Position numbers and translations under genes: made by a program. DNA of 64,000 nt from the NCBI GenBank assembly GCA_016722445.1, contig JADKIZ010000014.1, positions 67,363 to 131,362 of the forward strand, read 5' to 3'. Each line of letters starts with the position of its first letter. The first letter of the stretch is position 1. This document shows positions 53,283 to 62,317 of this stretch, piece after piece. Under the pieces are notes generated by a model. That model did no database searches and was not told the DNA's origin. It saw only the letters and a list, made by a program, of their open reading frames with translations. The stretch is from Flavobacteriales bacterium. GTDB lineage: Bacteria > Bacteroidota > Bacteroidia > Flavobacteriales_D > Sanyastnellaceae.

Positions 53283-54385
53283 GAGTGCTTGGTGGTTATG
53301 AGTTGATCTATTCGTGCGAATTGTTTTTCGTAGGTGTTATTGTAAGCGAATTCAATTCTACTCTTTCGAGCGAATTCTCCAAACTGCAAATCGGGTTTTG
53401 TACTTAACAGTTTGAAGTGAGCGATAAATTCATCTTCAGAATACGCCATGAGCAACAAGTTCGGCGTAGATTCAAATTGCATGATGCGATTGATGACAAT
53501 CGGTTTTCCCGTTGCGAGATAGGTCATGATTTTGTGCAGATTCGCAAAAATTTCCGGGTGTTGATCAGCCAGGAAAGCAGCAAACAAAATGTCGGCCTGA
53601 CACATTGCAGACCATGAGTCAGACTCGTTTAATTCACCGGTGAATGTCACGTTTGGGTGTTGACTAAGATCTTCTATGTGTTTAGTTATGTCGGGATCAA
53701 TCGTTTGGCTGAGGTTACTAATACCACAATTCCCAACGAAGTAAAAGTGTATGTTGTCGAACTGCGTCGTAACTTGATGAAGCCAATTCCAGGCGATGTC
53801 TTTTCGCATGAAGTTTCCGACAAACACTGCACGAAGCTTTTGAGTAGAAGGCATCAAACTGTAGGTTGAGCCAATTACCTCCTGATATCCATGTTGGATA
53901 AAATAACTATTTGGATTGTGCTTTTTCAAATTTTCCACAATGCCATCTGTCACGCCAAAACAAATGTCTGCTGAACGGCTTGCCCGCTCAAATTGAAACT
54001 GATAGTGATAATCCATACAATGATGGATGGTGAGTTCAGCATCGAAACAGTCTAGGTCGTAAAACCTTGAATTGTCAAAATTCCACACCACATCGAACTG
54101 TATTTGTAGATCAGATTCCATCTTTTTGATCAGACGCTTGAAGATCAATTTGCGAAGAACAGAAGGCCACCTCCTTAATCCTTTGAACCTATATCGGTCT
54201 TGAACCAACGTGATATGCTCAGGTAGGGAATCCGTTTTGATCTTGCTGACATTTGATGGCTGAAGAAACCAAACCTTGTTGCCGTATATACCGGCGACAA
54301 TAGCATAGTGATGTTTTGAAACTTTCGATTTGCCCCACGCTTCAGGGCTGATCAACAGGATTTTTTTATGTTGGAGGAAGTTCAA
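53279..54385 (-). CDS. Glycosyltransferase, GT-B fold
   Basis: About 368 residues from a TTG at 54385 that overlaps the upstream TGA (TTGA). This gives NFLQHKKILLISPEAWGKSKVSKHH, the expected N-terminal Rossmann start; the longer frame to 54514 is non-coding. The C-terminal domain has LRAVFVGNFMRKDIAWNWL and the late ADQHPEIFANLHKIMTYLATGKPIVI. It resembles uncharacterised TuaH/ExpE-like transferases of surface polysaccharide loci. No E-x7-E motif is evident. Second gene of the operon. Confidence 0.82.
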   Translation of the reverse strand: MNFLQHKKILLISPEAWGKSKVSKHHYAIVAGIYGNKVWFLQPSNVSKIKTDSLPEHITLVQDRYRFKGLRRWPSVLRKLIFKRLIKKMESDLQIQFDVVWNFDNSRFYDLDCFDAELTIHHCMDYHYQFQFERASRSADICFGVTDGIVENLKKHNPNSYFIQHGYQEVIGSTYSLMPSTQKLRAVFVGNFMRKDIAWNWLHQVTTQFDNIHFYFVGNCGISNLSQTIDPDITKHIEDLSQHPNVTFTGELNESDSWSAMCQADILFAAFLADQHPEIFANLHKIMTYLATGKPIVINRIMQFESTPNLLLMAYSEDEFIAHFKLLSTKPDLQFGEFARKSRIEFAYNNTYEKQFARIDQLITTKHS

Positions 54386-55521
54386 ATTTTTTCTTGAATA
54401 GTTTGAAAATACAGGCGACCAACATTTTCCCTGGAGTAGCGTTGTGCCGCTTTTTCTGCAATATCGTTGTGATGAAATGTCGTTTGATCGAATTTCTCGA
54501 AAGCTGAGGCCCAATCTTGATCAACCAAGATTCCGTTTTCATCCGTGATTAATTCCGGTATAGCTCCAGCCCTGCTTGCAATCACCGGACAACCGCTGCA
54601 ATGGGCTTCGGCTACCACTACGGAAAATGTTTCATATTCCGTTGGAACAAGAAATGCGGATGCCTGCCGCATTTCCATTGCCACCTCAAGAGGAGTGAGT
54701 TTGCCCAGAAATGTGACCTGATCCTCCATTTGGTTTTTATGGACGAATTTTTTTAATTCCAATTCTTGTTGTCCATAACCACCAATACGGATGTGTTTTT
54801 TGATTCCTTTTTCCCGCAACTGAAGTAATGCTTCTATCGGCCAAAGAGGGTGTTTCGGCCATTTCCAGAATGCCACCATAAAAAAACTCTCCAGCCTTGG
54901 TGTATCGTCTGGGTGAAACTGTGCAACATCTACCGTATTGGGCACTATGCTGATGTTTTGCGACCGGCCAGAATACCTGATGATGTCATCGGATAAACTC
55001 TTCGAGACGGAAATAATGGGCAACTGATGGTGAAATACCTGAGCAATTCGTGGATGAATTTTGCCAATGCCAAAATTGAACTGAAATGCACTCCAATGTT
55101 CTGTGATAAATACACGTTCAGGTAAGTATTTTTGAAAAAGCTTATAGTGAACAAGAGCCGGATACGCAATGTAAAAATTGACGTGGGTGAAGTTTTCTGC
55201 AACCCGATGTTTCTTGAGCAGCTTGCGAAGCATCTTGGCATATTGATATTCCGTGAGCCACCAAAAGTTGAAGGATGGTTTTTTTCTGATCCTCAGGAAT
55301 CCGTTTTCGGACAAATATTCTGGAGTTTCAATGTCCTGATTGAATTCGAGATGCCAAACGGCTTGTTTGCAATAGGGGCTCAAACTCTCAATGTGGCGTT
55401 GAATGAAAATACCTCGGACCGGATCTTCCGGCGATGGAAACCAAGGTGTGATATGGAGAATGCGAATTTCGCCTTCTGATGAGGATGGTTTCTTTGGAAG
55501 ATCTGCCGGATCGGATTGCAT
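54382..55521 (-). CDS. Glycosyltransferase family 4
   Basis: 379-residue GT-B enzyme. N-terminal IRILHITPWFPSPEDPVRGIFIQRHIESL is the GT4 acceptor-side start. NISIVPNTVDVAQFHPDD marks the linker, and EYETFSVVVAEAHCSGCPVIAS is the E-x7-E donor-binding motif. First gene of a four-gene glycosyltransferase operon (55521 down to 51244) in which every junction is a 4-bp overlap. It reads away from rpmH, with 154 bp between them for both promoters. Confidence 0.92.
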   Translation of the reverse strand: MQSDPADLPKKPSSSEGEIRILHITPWFPSPEDPVRGIFIQRHIESLSPYCKQAVWHLEFNQDIETPEYLSENGFLRIRKKPSFNFWWLTEYQYAKMLRKLLKKHRVAENFTHVNFYIAYPALVHYKLFQKYLPERVFITEHWSAFQFNFGIGKIHPRIAQVFHHQLPIISVSKSLSDDIIRYSGRSQNISIVPNTVDVAQFHPDDTPRLESFFMVAFWKWPKHPLWPIEALLQLREKGIKKHIRIGGYGQQELELKKFVHKNQMEDQVTFLGKLTPLEVAMEMRQASAFLVPTEYETFSVVVAEAHCSGCPVIASRAGAIPELITDENGILVDQDWASAFEKFDQTTFHHNDIAEKAAQRYSRENVGRLYFQTIQEKI

Positions 55522-55604
55522 ATGCTATTTCAGGGAGTCAGGAGTGCTTATTTGATTTTTGCAGTGGATTTTGGCGAATTTACTCACATGTTTTTTTTCA
55601 GAAG

Positions 55605-55636
55605 TTGAAAAAATAAGCAAAGTCGTGCTATATTTG
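55605..55636 (+). promoter_or_regulatory. Promoter of rpmH: TTG, 21-bp spacer, TATATTTG
   Basis: TTG at 55605-55607 and TATATTTG at 55629-55636 are spaced 21 bp, close to the Bacteroidota housekeeping promoter pattern. The downstream GCGCCCC matches the tRNA-Leu promoter. Confidence 0.7.
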
Positions 55637-55675
55637 CGCCCCTTTTCAAGGGTAAATGTTTAAAACCAAAGAGTT

Positions 55676-55849
55676 ATGAGCAAACGTACTTATCAGCCAT
55701 CTAACACAAAACGCAGAAACAAGCATGGATTCCGTAAGCGCATGTCTAGTGTAAAAGGTCGTGCTGTACTTGCTTCACGTCGTGCAAAAGGCCGCAAGAA
55801 ACTGACAACTTCAGACGAAAGACGCCACAAAGGTATTGTGCGTCTGTAA
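55676..55849 (+). CDS. rpmH: 50S ribosomal protein L34
   Basis: 57 residues, very basic, beginning MSKRTYQPSNTKRRNKHGFR and containing RMSSVKGRAVLASRRAKGRKKL, the L34 signature. The C-terminal extension TTSDERRHKGIVRL is slightly longer than the usual 44-52 residues. Here it stands alone between the glycosyltransferase operon and another glycosyltransferase gene; the dnaA/rnpA neighbours found in many bacteria are absent. A strong promoter and intrinsic terminator flank it. Confidence 0.96.
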   Translation: MSKRTYQPSNTKRRNKHGFRKRMSSVKGRAVLASRRAKGRKKLTTSDERRHKGIVRL

Positions 55850-55875
55850 TCTGGTGAGGTTTCTCCAAAATATCG

Positions 55876-55909
55876 GCCGCTCCGGGATTTCCGGGGCGGC
55901 TTTATTTTT
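55876..55909 (+). terminator. Intrinsic terminator of rpmH
   Basis: GCCGCTCCGG (55876-55885) pairs with CCGGGGCGGC (55891-55900) through 10 pairs, one of them G-U, followed by TTTATTTTT. Confidence 0.9.
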
Positions 55910-55930
55910 CGCCTAAATTTCTGGTCCGAA

Positions 55931-57058
55931 ATGAAAATTGCTGTCAATACCCGCTTGTTGCTGAAGGGCAAATTGGATGGTATTGGTTGGTTTACCTATG
56001 AAAATTTCAATCGGATCACTCAGCGCCATCCTGAACATGAATTTCATTTTTTCTTCGATAGACCGTTCGACCCTGAATTCGTCTTCGCTGAAAATGTGGT
56101 TCCACACGTGATACATCCCCAAGCCAGACATCCAATTTTATATCGGATCTGGTTCGATTATGCTGTACCGCGTGCGGTCCGAAAATGTGGAGCGGATTTA
56201 TTTGTCTCTCCTGATATGATAGGTTCGCTGAAATTGTCCATTCCACAATTGTTGGTTGTACACGACCTCAATTTTGAACACTATCCAAATGACCTTACGC
56301 CATCGGCAAGTAAATTCTGGCGTAAACGAACACCCCTGAGTACCAACAAGGCAGACCGCATTGTTGCAGTGAGTGAATTTACCAAACGCGATTTGAAGAA
56401 TTGTTATGGTATCGAACCTACTAAAGTGGATGTGGTTCACAATGCTGCCGGTGAGATGTATCGACCACTGCCGGATCATGAGCAACTGGCGGTAAGGGCG
56501 AGCTACACCAACAACAACCTCTTTTTCATTTTTGTCAGCTCTATTCACCCAAGAAAGAATCTGCAGCGTGTTTTGTTGGCATTTGATGAGTTTAAAAAGC
56601 TACATCGAACAGCTCACAAACTTGTAGTTGTAGGTAAAAAGTTTTGGGACTTTCCGGAATTGGACCAGATTTATGACGCGATGGCATTCAAAAGTGATGT
56701 TGTATTCACCGGCAGATTGGAACAAGATGAATTGGTCAGATTAACGGCGAGTGCCACTGCTTCGCTATATGTGAGTTACTATGAGGGTTTTGGAATACCT
56801 GTGGTTGAGGCCATGCAGAGCGGCACTCCGGTGATATATGCGAATGCCTCTGCTTTACCTGAAGTGACGGGCGAAGCAGGCCTCGCAGTAGATCCGTTCT
56901 CGGTGTCGGAAATCATGAATGCCATGACCAAGATCGCAATGAATAGCGATTTGAGAAATGACCTGATCGCAAAAGGACTAAATCGTGCAAAGGATTTTTC
57001 CTGGGACCATTCTTCCGAACTTTTGTGGCAAAGCATGATGAATTGTCGTAAAAAGTGA
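55931..57058 (+). CDS. Glycosyltransferase family 4 (mannosyltransferase-like)
   Basis: 375-residue GT-B protein starting MKIAVNTRLLLKGKLDGIGWFTYE, the start seen in GT4 enzymes acting on mannose or related sugars. The donor domain has FFIFVSSIHPRKNLQRVLLAF and YYEGFGIPVVEAMQSGTPVI with the E-x7-E motif intact. Its TGA overlaps the GTG start of rnhB (GTGA), so both are cotranscribed, presumably from a promoter after the rpmH terminator or by readthrough. Confidence 0.92.
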   Translation: MKIAVNTRLLLKGKLDGIGWFTYENFNRITQRHPEHEFHFFFDRPFDPEFVFAENVVPHVIHPQARHPILYRIWFDYAVPRAVRKCGADLFVSPDMIGSLKLSIPQLLVVHDLNFEHYPNDLTPSASKFWRKRTPLSTNKADRIVAVSEFTKRDLKNCYGIEPTKVDVVHNAAGEMYRPLPDHEQLAVRASYTNNNLFFIFVSSIHPRKNLQRVLLAFDEFKKLHRTAHKLVVVGKKFWDFPELDQIYDAMAFKSDVVFTGRLEQDELVRLTASATASLYVSYYEGFGIPVVEAMQSGTPVIYANASALPEVTGEAGLAVDPFSVSEIMNAMTKIAMNSDLRNDLIAKGLNRAKDFSWDHSSELLWQSMMNCRKK

Positions 57059-57660
57059 GCTACCTGAAATCATTTCATACCAAAGGCATACTGGAAGCTG
57101 GCTGTGATGAAGCTGGCCGGGGATGTCTTGCTGGTCCTGTTGTAGCTGCTGCAGTTATTTTACCGGCCGGATTTCGTCATCCTTTATTGGACGATTCGAA
57201 GAAAATGTCAGAAAAACATCGCGATGAATTGAGAATCATCATTTGCGAAAAGGCCCTGACGTGGGCTGTAGGCATCGTAAGTGTTCACGAAATTGACGAA
57301 ATCAATATCCTGAATGCGTCATTTCTTGCCATGCATCGCGCAGTGAATCAATTGTCCAAAATACCCGAAGCACTACTCATTGATGGTAATAGATTTAATC
57401 CATACAAAGGCGTAAAACACCATTGCATTATCAAGGGCGATGGCATTTACAAATCCATTGCCGCGGCTTCGGTATTGGCGAAAACTCACAGGGATGAAAT
57501 CATGATGGAACTTCATCAAGCATTCCCGGAATATGGATGGAATGGAAATAAAGTATATCCGACCAAAGCTCACCGTGATGCGATTCGCCGGATTGGCGCT
57601 TGCGAACATCACAGGAAGTCATTTACCCTATTACCAGAGCAATTGAGGTTAGAGTTTTAA
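57055..57660 (+). CDS. rnhB: Ribonuclease HII
   Basis: 201 residues. Catalytic residues D and E in AGCDEAGRGCLAGPVVAAAVIL (DEAGRG motif) and the later Asp in ALLIDGN, plus SIAAASVLAKTHRD, are the RNase HII signature. It removes single ribonucleotides and RNA primers from DNA. Start GTG at 57055, overlapping the glycosyltransferase stop. Normal length. Confidence 0.97.
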   Translation: MSYLKSFHTKGILEAGCDEAGRGCLAGPVVAAAVILPAGFRHPLLDDSKKMSEKHRDELRIIICEKALTWAVGIVSVHEIDEINILNASFLAMHRAVNQLSKIPEALLIDGNRFNPYKGVKHHCIIKGDGIYKSIAAASVLAKTHRDEIMMELHQAFPEYGWNGNKVYPTKAHRDAIRRIGACEHHRKSFTLLPEQLRLEF

Positions 57661-57667
57661 CGCTTGA

Positions 57668-59506
57668 CTAGTTGCGATCAAGGTAAACCTTGTCTGATAT
57701 GAAAGTATTTTCTCCGACCACGGTCACGACATAAACGCCCACAGGTAGATTGCCGTCTACCACAATTTCGCGATAGTCGTTGTATTCCATGTCATTGAGA
57801 TTCTGTGTCATCACTACTTGACCACTCAGGTTATAAAGTGTCATCACACCATCACCAGCTAATCCTGCTGCGGATGTATTGATGACAAAACCACCCTCAA
57901 ACACTGTGGAGACAAGATTTGGAGCCATTTCTTCTTCATCGATGTAGATGATTTCATCGCGTAATAATTCTTCTACGAAAATTTCGTCTTCCATGATAAA
58001 TGCAGATGGAGAGCAATAGCAACCCAGTGGAGTTCCAACGGCAGGACTCGATGAACTTCTAAAACCGATCAAGCAGGGAGGTCCCCAATCTGATTGTTGT
58101 GCGGGAATTGTTTTCGTTGTGCCATCGCATTGCGTAATTACAGTGCTGTTTTTTCGACCTTGAACTTGAACGCTATATACCGTGCCGAGCGTGAGGGGCA
58201 AACTGGCTGGATTCGTGGATAAGCCGCCCCAACCGCCATTGGTAGGCGAATTGATGGCTGGTCCAATTGGAGTGAACGGATTCGGAAGACATGGGTTTAT
58301 GCTTACCGGCGTAAACCTGTAACGATAATTGTCCATTCCTGGAATAGCTTCACAGGTGATCTGCCCACCACTTGATTTGTTTCTCCATTTGCAACACATA
58401 GAAGCGGTGACACTCACGTATGGAATGGCACAGGTGTTTAAGATGCAAGGGCCACACCAAGCGGGATCGGTAGCGCATTTTCTGGCCCTGACGTACACTT
58501 CATAAATCTTATTGTATCGAAAAGGATTTGCAGAGGCTGCGTAACTGCTCGTTTCGAAGATGGGGTTTGTAGACCAAGCCGTACAAAAATCGGTGTTGCC
58601 ATTGTCGGTTACGAATTTGAACTGATATTCGAAACCCGATCCTAAATAACTGGCTTGAAAGTCCACTGCGAATATGTCACAATATGTACCGCCACAGGTA
58701 ACACCTGAGCTTGTAGTGAGTGTTGGACATGCAGTGGCGCATGTAGTAATTGGCCGTGCTACGCTTTTTCCCCACCATAGTGTTCCGCATTCGGCATCCG
58801 TTGCCTGTACTTCACAATAAACCTGATAGGTGTGGCCTTCACATATTCCAGCGCATTGTTGTAGTGTAATAGCATAGCTCAATGTGAATGGTCCATATAC
58901 AGTCCCTAATTCATCAATAAACGTCCATCTGGTAGAACCAACAGGATAGGTGATCAGTGAGCGCTGAATGGTGGTAGTGAAATCATAACAAGTTGCAGCA
59001 CCAGGAGGATCCGGATAGTATCCTGATCTAATCTCTACACCCAAATGTTCATATGAAATATTGAAAGTTCCTGCACCCGAACCGCTAACTCTTCCCACAC
59101 GCACTTTATAGGTCGTGCCAGTGGTAAGTCCCGTTACACACACGTATTCTTTGCCGCCAGAACCGGCTACATTGGCAGATGCCAATGCAGTTGTTGCTGC
59201 ATTATTCCATACTTCAATGGCTGCATCAAATGTTGTAGGGCTGCAAACTTTGATTTTTGCAACTTCTGCAACGGCGACAAATTGAAACCAGACATCATTG
59301 GACATGGTCCATGCTCCTTGAACCGCCTGTGGAGAGGTGGAGCTACCGAGGTTTCTCACTGTCAATTCACATCCTGAAGCTGCGAGAGAAGTAAAGTCTC
59401 TCATTGCTATTGGAGTAAGTGTTATTGCTCCGGTATGATCTTCATTTTGCGCACGGATGAGCAATGAATTCAACGCTGCGAGTACCAGAAGTAAGCCTTT
59501 TTTCAT
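57668..59506 (-). CDS. T9SS secreted protein with PPC-like domain
   Basis: The ATG at 59506 gives 612 residues: signal peptide (GLLLVLAALNSLLIRAQ), an N-terminal PPC-like beta domain (ASGCELTVRNLGSS, NDVWFQFVAVAEVAKIKVCS), and three to four Cys-containing fibronectin-like repeats. These have the pattern YQVYCEVQATDAECGTLWWGKSV and KIYEVYVRARKCATDPAWCGPC. The T9SS type A sorting domain comes last (NTSAAGLAGDGVMTLYNLSGQVV ... ISDKVYLDRN). The repeats W-G-x-x-C/V are spaced about 110 residues apart. Convergent with rnhB. Confidence 0.9.
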   Translation of the reverse strand: MKKGLLLVLAALNSLLIRAQNEDHTGAITLTPIAMRDFTSLAASGCELTVRNLGSSTSPQAVQGAWTMSNDVWFQFVAVAEVAKIKVCSPTTFDAAIEVWNNAATTALASANVAGSGGKEYVCVTGLTTGTTYKVRVGRVSGSGAGTFNISYEHLGVEIRSGYYPDPPGAATCYDFTTTIQRSLITYPVGSTRWTFIDELGTVYGPFTLSYAITLQQCAGICEGHTYQVYCEVQATDAECGTLWWGKSVARPITTCATACPTLTTSSGVTCGGTYCDIFAVDFQASYLGSGFEYQFKFVTDNGNTDFCTAWSTNPIFETSSYAASANPFRYNKIYEVYVRARKCATDPAWCGPCILNTCAIPYVSVTASMCCKWRNKSSGGQITCEAIPGMDNYRYRFTPVSINPCLPNPFTPIGPAINSPTNGGWGGLSTNPASLPLTLGTVYSVQVQGRKNSTVITQCDGTTKTIPAQQSDWGPPCLIGFRSSSSPAVGTPLGCYCSPSAFIMEDEIFVEELLRDEIIYIDEEEMAPNLVSTVFEGGFVINTSAAGLAGDGVMTLYNLSGQVVMTQNLNDMEYNDYREIVVDGNLPVGVYVVTVVGENTFISDKVYLDRN

Positions 59507-59606
59507 CTTCTTGACGTTATACCCACAAATGTAATCATTGTATTTAAAGAAAATATGAGCAAATGGAGGTGTTTCCACAAGACGCTATTAACATCACAAA
59601 GGGTGC

Positions 59607-60986
59607 TTAGCCCTGAAGTACTTCGAGTAAAACGGCTTCATTGAATGGTGCATACACATCTTCCCGTGGCAATTGGCGGTATTCGGCACTTTTCATATGA
59701 AGAAATTTCGCGATGGGATCTTCATCAGCATTGATGGGAGCCGCCACACCTTCACTGATCATGTCCGATGCATAATCACTCATGGTTCCAAAATCCTGTA
59801 ATGAAAAATTGATCACATCAAAACCGAAGGCATCATAAAATGTCGTGGAGTATATACTGATTTGGATTTTTGAACGACTGAGAACAACATCTAACGGAGT
59901 CTCGATATCTACGATTTCGATGCCATAAGATTTTAGTTCTTCATACGCCTGTTTGTTGCGTTCAAGTGGATGTAACTTCATGATGCCCCGCCAGTCAGGA
60001 TGATTCTTCAGGTGCGCGGCCAATTGTTTTCCATAAGAAACATAATCTTCATGTAGATTTTTTTGAGCGCAAACCAGGACAATGTTTTCTTTCGGTGGCT
60101 TCTCCTTCATTTCTGATGAGAGACGGTATAAATAATCTCCGGCAATGTTGATCTGATGTGACCGGAACTCACAACCCATTTCCAAAATGCGTTTCCAATA
60201 GGGACCGTAAACAAGAATTTTATCGGGAAAAAACGCTTTCGAAATGACAGGCGCGAATTGTTCATGGTACACATAGTACAGGTCATTGCTGGCGATCAAA
60301 CCATGCTGAACCTCTACACATTGAATTTTCAAAAGTTTAAGCGCAGCAATAAGTCCTTCGTTGTGATAATGACAAATGAAAAGGAGATTTTTTACCGATT
60401 GGTTCTTGAAAATATTGTAGTAAAGTCTAAAGTCTTCGAAAAAAATGTGCAAAGCAGATCTGATTTGCGACATCTCATCTTGCGTAAATTGACCGCTGTT
60501 GCGCGCTGCTTTTAATGCAGCCATCACTTCATGGAGCATCCTTTTTTCTTGCTCATCGGGTACTGGTAATGAGCCTTGATAAGCAGAAAATTCAAAATCA
60601 CACGGTATTCCAGCCTTGTCTTTCATGCTGATGATGGTCAGATTTTCACGACCAATCACACTGGAAATTTTATCGAAATAGATGGAATGCCATGCGCCGT
60701 CATTCCCTTTTACAACCCGACCCGGATCCAGTATTACATTTTCTCGAAGCATTGGAAATGCCATCTTGCTGCCTCGTTTGCTTTTGAGGTAGTAAATGAA
60801 CATCTGAATAGTATAGGGTGAGCCGAGGTAATTTTTAATCAGCTTTTGCTTTTGCTTCGTCAATGAAAACGATAACCCATGTTGAAATACCTTGAGAAAT
60901 GAAAATTCATTTCCAGTGTAACGTGTTGAATGAATCAACCGTTCTTTATGATATTGATTGATGATGGAAAAAGGAACAAGCTCCAT
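59607..60986 (-). CDS. Capsule-type polysaccharide transferase (CapS/polysialyltransferase-like GT-B)
   Basis: 459 residues. In the second half VEVQHGLIASNDLYYVYHEQF and KILVYGPYWKRILEMG match the Q-H-G segment of GT-B capsule transferases. KLHPLERNKQAYEEL and ISIYSTTFYDAFGFDVINF complete the donor site common to polysialyl/CDP-glycerol-like enzymes. N-terminal half unrecognised. No membrane segment. Located next to the DUF4910 gene, whose family is often in nonulosonate or lipopolysaccharide loci. Product chemistry unknown. Confidence 0.75.
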   Translation of the reverse strand: MELVPFSIINQYHKERLIHSTRYTGNEFSFLKVFQHGLSFSLTKQKQKLIKNYLGSPYTIQMFIYYLKSKRGSKMAFPMLRENVILDPGRVVKGNDGAWHSIYFDKISSVIGRENLTIISMKDKAGIPCDFEFSAYQGSLPVPDEQEKRMLHEVMAALKAARNSGQFTQDEMSQIRSALHIFFEDFRLYYNIFKNQSVKNLLFICHYHNEGLIAALKLLKIQCVEVQHGLIASNDLYYVYHEQFAPVISKAFFPDKILVYGPYWKRILEMGCEFRSHQINIAGDYLYRLSSEMKEKPPKENIVLVCAQKNLHEDYVSYGKQLAAHLKNHPDWRGIMKLHPLERNKQAYEELKSYGIEIVDIETPLDVVLSRSKIQISIYSTTFYDAFGFDVINFSLQDFGTMSDYASDMISEGVAAPINADEDPIAKFLHMKSAEYRQLPREDVYAPFNEAVLLEVLQG

Positions 60987-61048
60987 ACAGGGTCGGTTTC
61001 AAATCTTCGGGTGCGCAAAGATACTCATTAAACCGCTATTAATTTTTA

Positions 61049-62317
61049 TCAGATCAGTCCGGCCTTACGACAATCCTGAATGATGTTTTCATATAGCAAC
61101 GCGCTTTCATTTCGTCGTTCTGCAATTTCAACCAAATCGTTCTCTCCATCGGCGAAACTGAGGAAGTGTAAAAGCCGATGGGTTTCTTCCCGATTGAATA
61201 CCGGGTTGATACTTGATGGATAGAGTCCGCGTTTTCCCAATTGTGGTTCGCAGTGTGAAATGACATTGACATACTTTTCATTCATTTCGAAGACACGCAC
61301 CATGTTGTAATACATCATGACTGTTTCTTCCAACGCCTCAAATGAAATAAACGATTTATCGTCAAGGGACGTATGGTATTCCTTGTAACGCTGATACATG
61401 GTTCGCATCAATGATCCAACCGGCATATTGAAACCCGGTGAGCAATATTGTCTTTCATCGCTGCCTCCAACGGCAAATTCGATCACTTGGTGTTCTTTTC
61501 CCGAATGACGTAGAAGGTGTTCTGCAACCTGATCTGCTTTGCTTGTGCGATGTTTGGATCTTTTATAGGTGAATGATCCGGGATCACCGCAACAGGTGAG
61601 GACATATCCGGCTTCTATATGCTGTTTCAGGTATTCACCATGTTCTGCCAGAAATGCAATGACACCAATTGTTTCAGGTGCAAACAAAAAGCGATAGGTG
61701 TATTTTCTGTTGGGTATTGAAGCTATCGTCTTGTACAGAAAGGCTGTCGCAAGTGGTCCACTGAGCTCGTTATTGGCCATACTCGGATGACAGAGATAGG
61801 TGCTGAAAAATATTTCGCAATCACTTTCACCCTTCAAAACACATTGCGCATAAGTGAGGTTTCCAGGTTCAAGCGTGCTTTCGATGTATACCTGATATTT
61901 CCCATCATTTGGTAACGCTTGCCATTCTTCATGTGTTAAACAAAAGCCCCAATTTTCGCGGTAGTAGCTTGTGATGTATGGTATGGCATTGGGAATTTCC
62001 GGTATGGTGTGAATGTGTTTACTCAATTCTTCTTTCGTGAATTCTCCTTGAACAGGAATGGAATAATTCACGACATGAAGATTGTTCACCTTGAAGTCTG
62101 CAATTTTTTTTCCATCTGGTGAAATGATGTATGCGTCATGTATGTTCCACTCTTTTGGAATCGTCCAGTCATATACTGTTTTACCCGTTGGGACTTCGGT
62201 GAGTTGAAGTGGAATAATTTCATTGAGAATTTCGAATGATTCACGCAATCCATTTCCGGTAATGCTTCTGCAGATCGGCCAAAGCCTATCGAAATATTTT
62301 TCTAAGTCAGATTTCAT
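61049..62317 (-). CDS. DUF4910 aminopeptidase-like protein
   Basis: 422-residue protein with the M28-like fold of DUF4910 and a DUF2172/winged-helix part. The zinc-site candidates are the His in TYLCHPSMANNELSGP, the Glu in FAPETIGVIAFL, the Asp/Glu in GGSDERQYCSPGFNMP, and the His in EYHTSLDDKSFIS. The N-terminal LWPICRSITGNGLRESFEIL is the family hallmark. Members occur in surface-glycan gene clusters, and a peptidase or deacylase activity on a glycan intermediate is plausible but unproved. ATGA overlap with the upstream histidine kinase gene, so the two are coupled. Confidence 0.88.
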   Translation of the reverse strand: MKSDLEKYFDRLWPICRSITGNGLRESFEILNEIIPLQLTEVPTGKTVYDWTIPKEWNIHDAYIISPDGKKIADFKVNNLHVVNYSIPVQGEFTKEELSKHIHTIPEIPNAIPYITSYYRENWGFCLTHEEWQALPNDGKYQVYIESTLEPGNLTYAQCVLKGESDCEIFFSTYLCHPSMANNELSGPLATAFLYKTIASIPNRKYTYRFLFAPETIGVIAFLAEHGEYLKQHIEAGYVLTCCGDPGSFTYKRSKHRTSKADQVAEHLLRHSGKEHQVIEFAVGGSDERQYCSPGFNMPVGSLMRTMYQRYKEYHTSLDDKSFISFEALEETVMMYYNMVRVFEMNEKYVNVISHCEPQLGKRGLYPSSINPVFNREETHRLLHFLSFADGENDLVEIAERRNESALLYENIIQDCRKAGLI

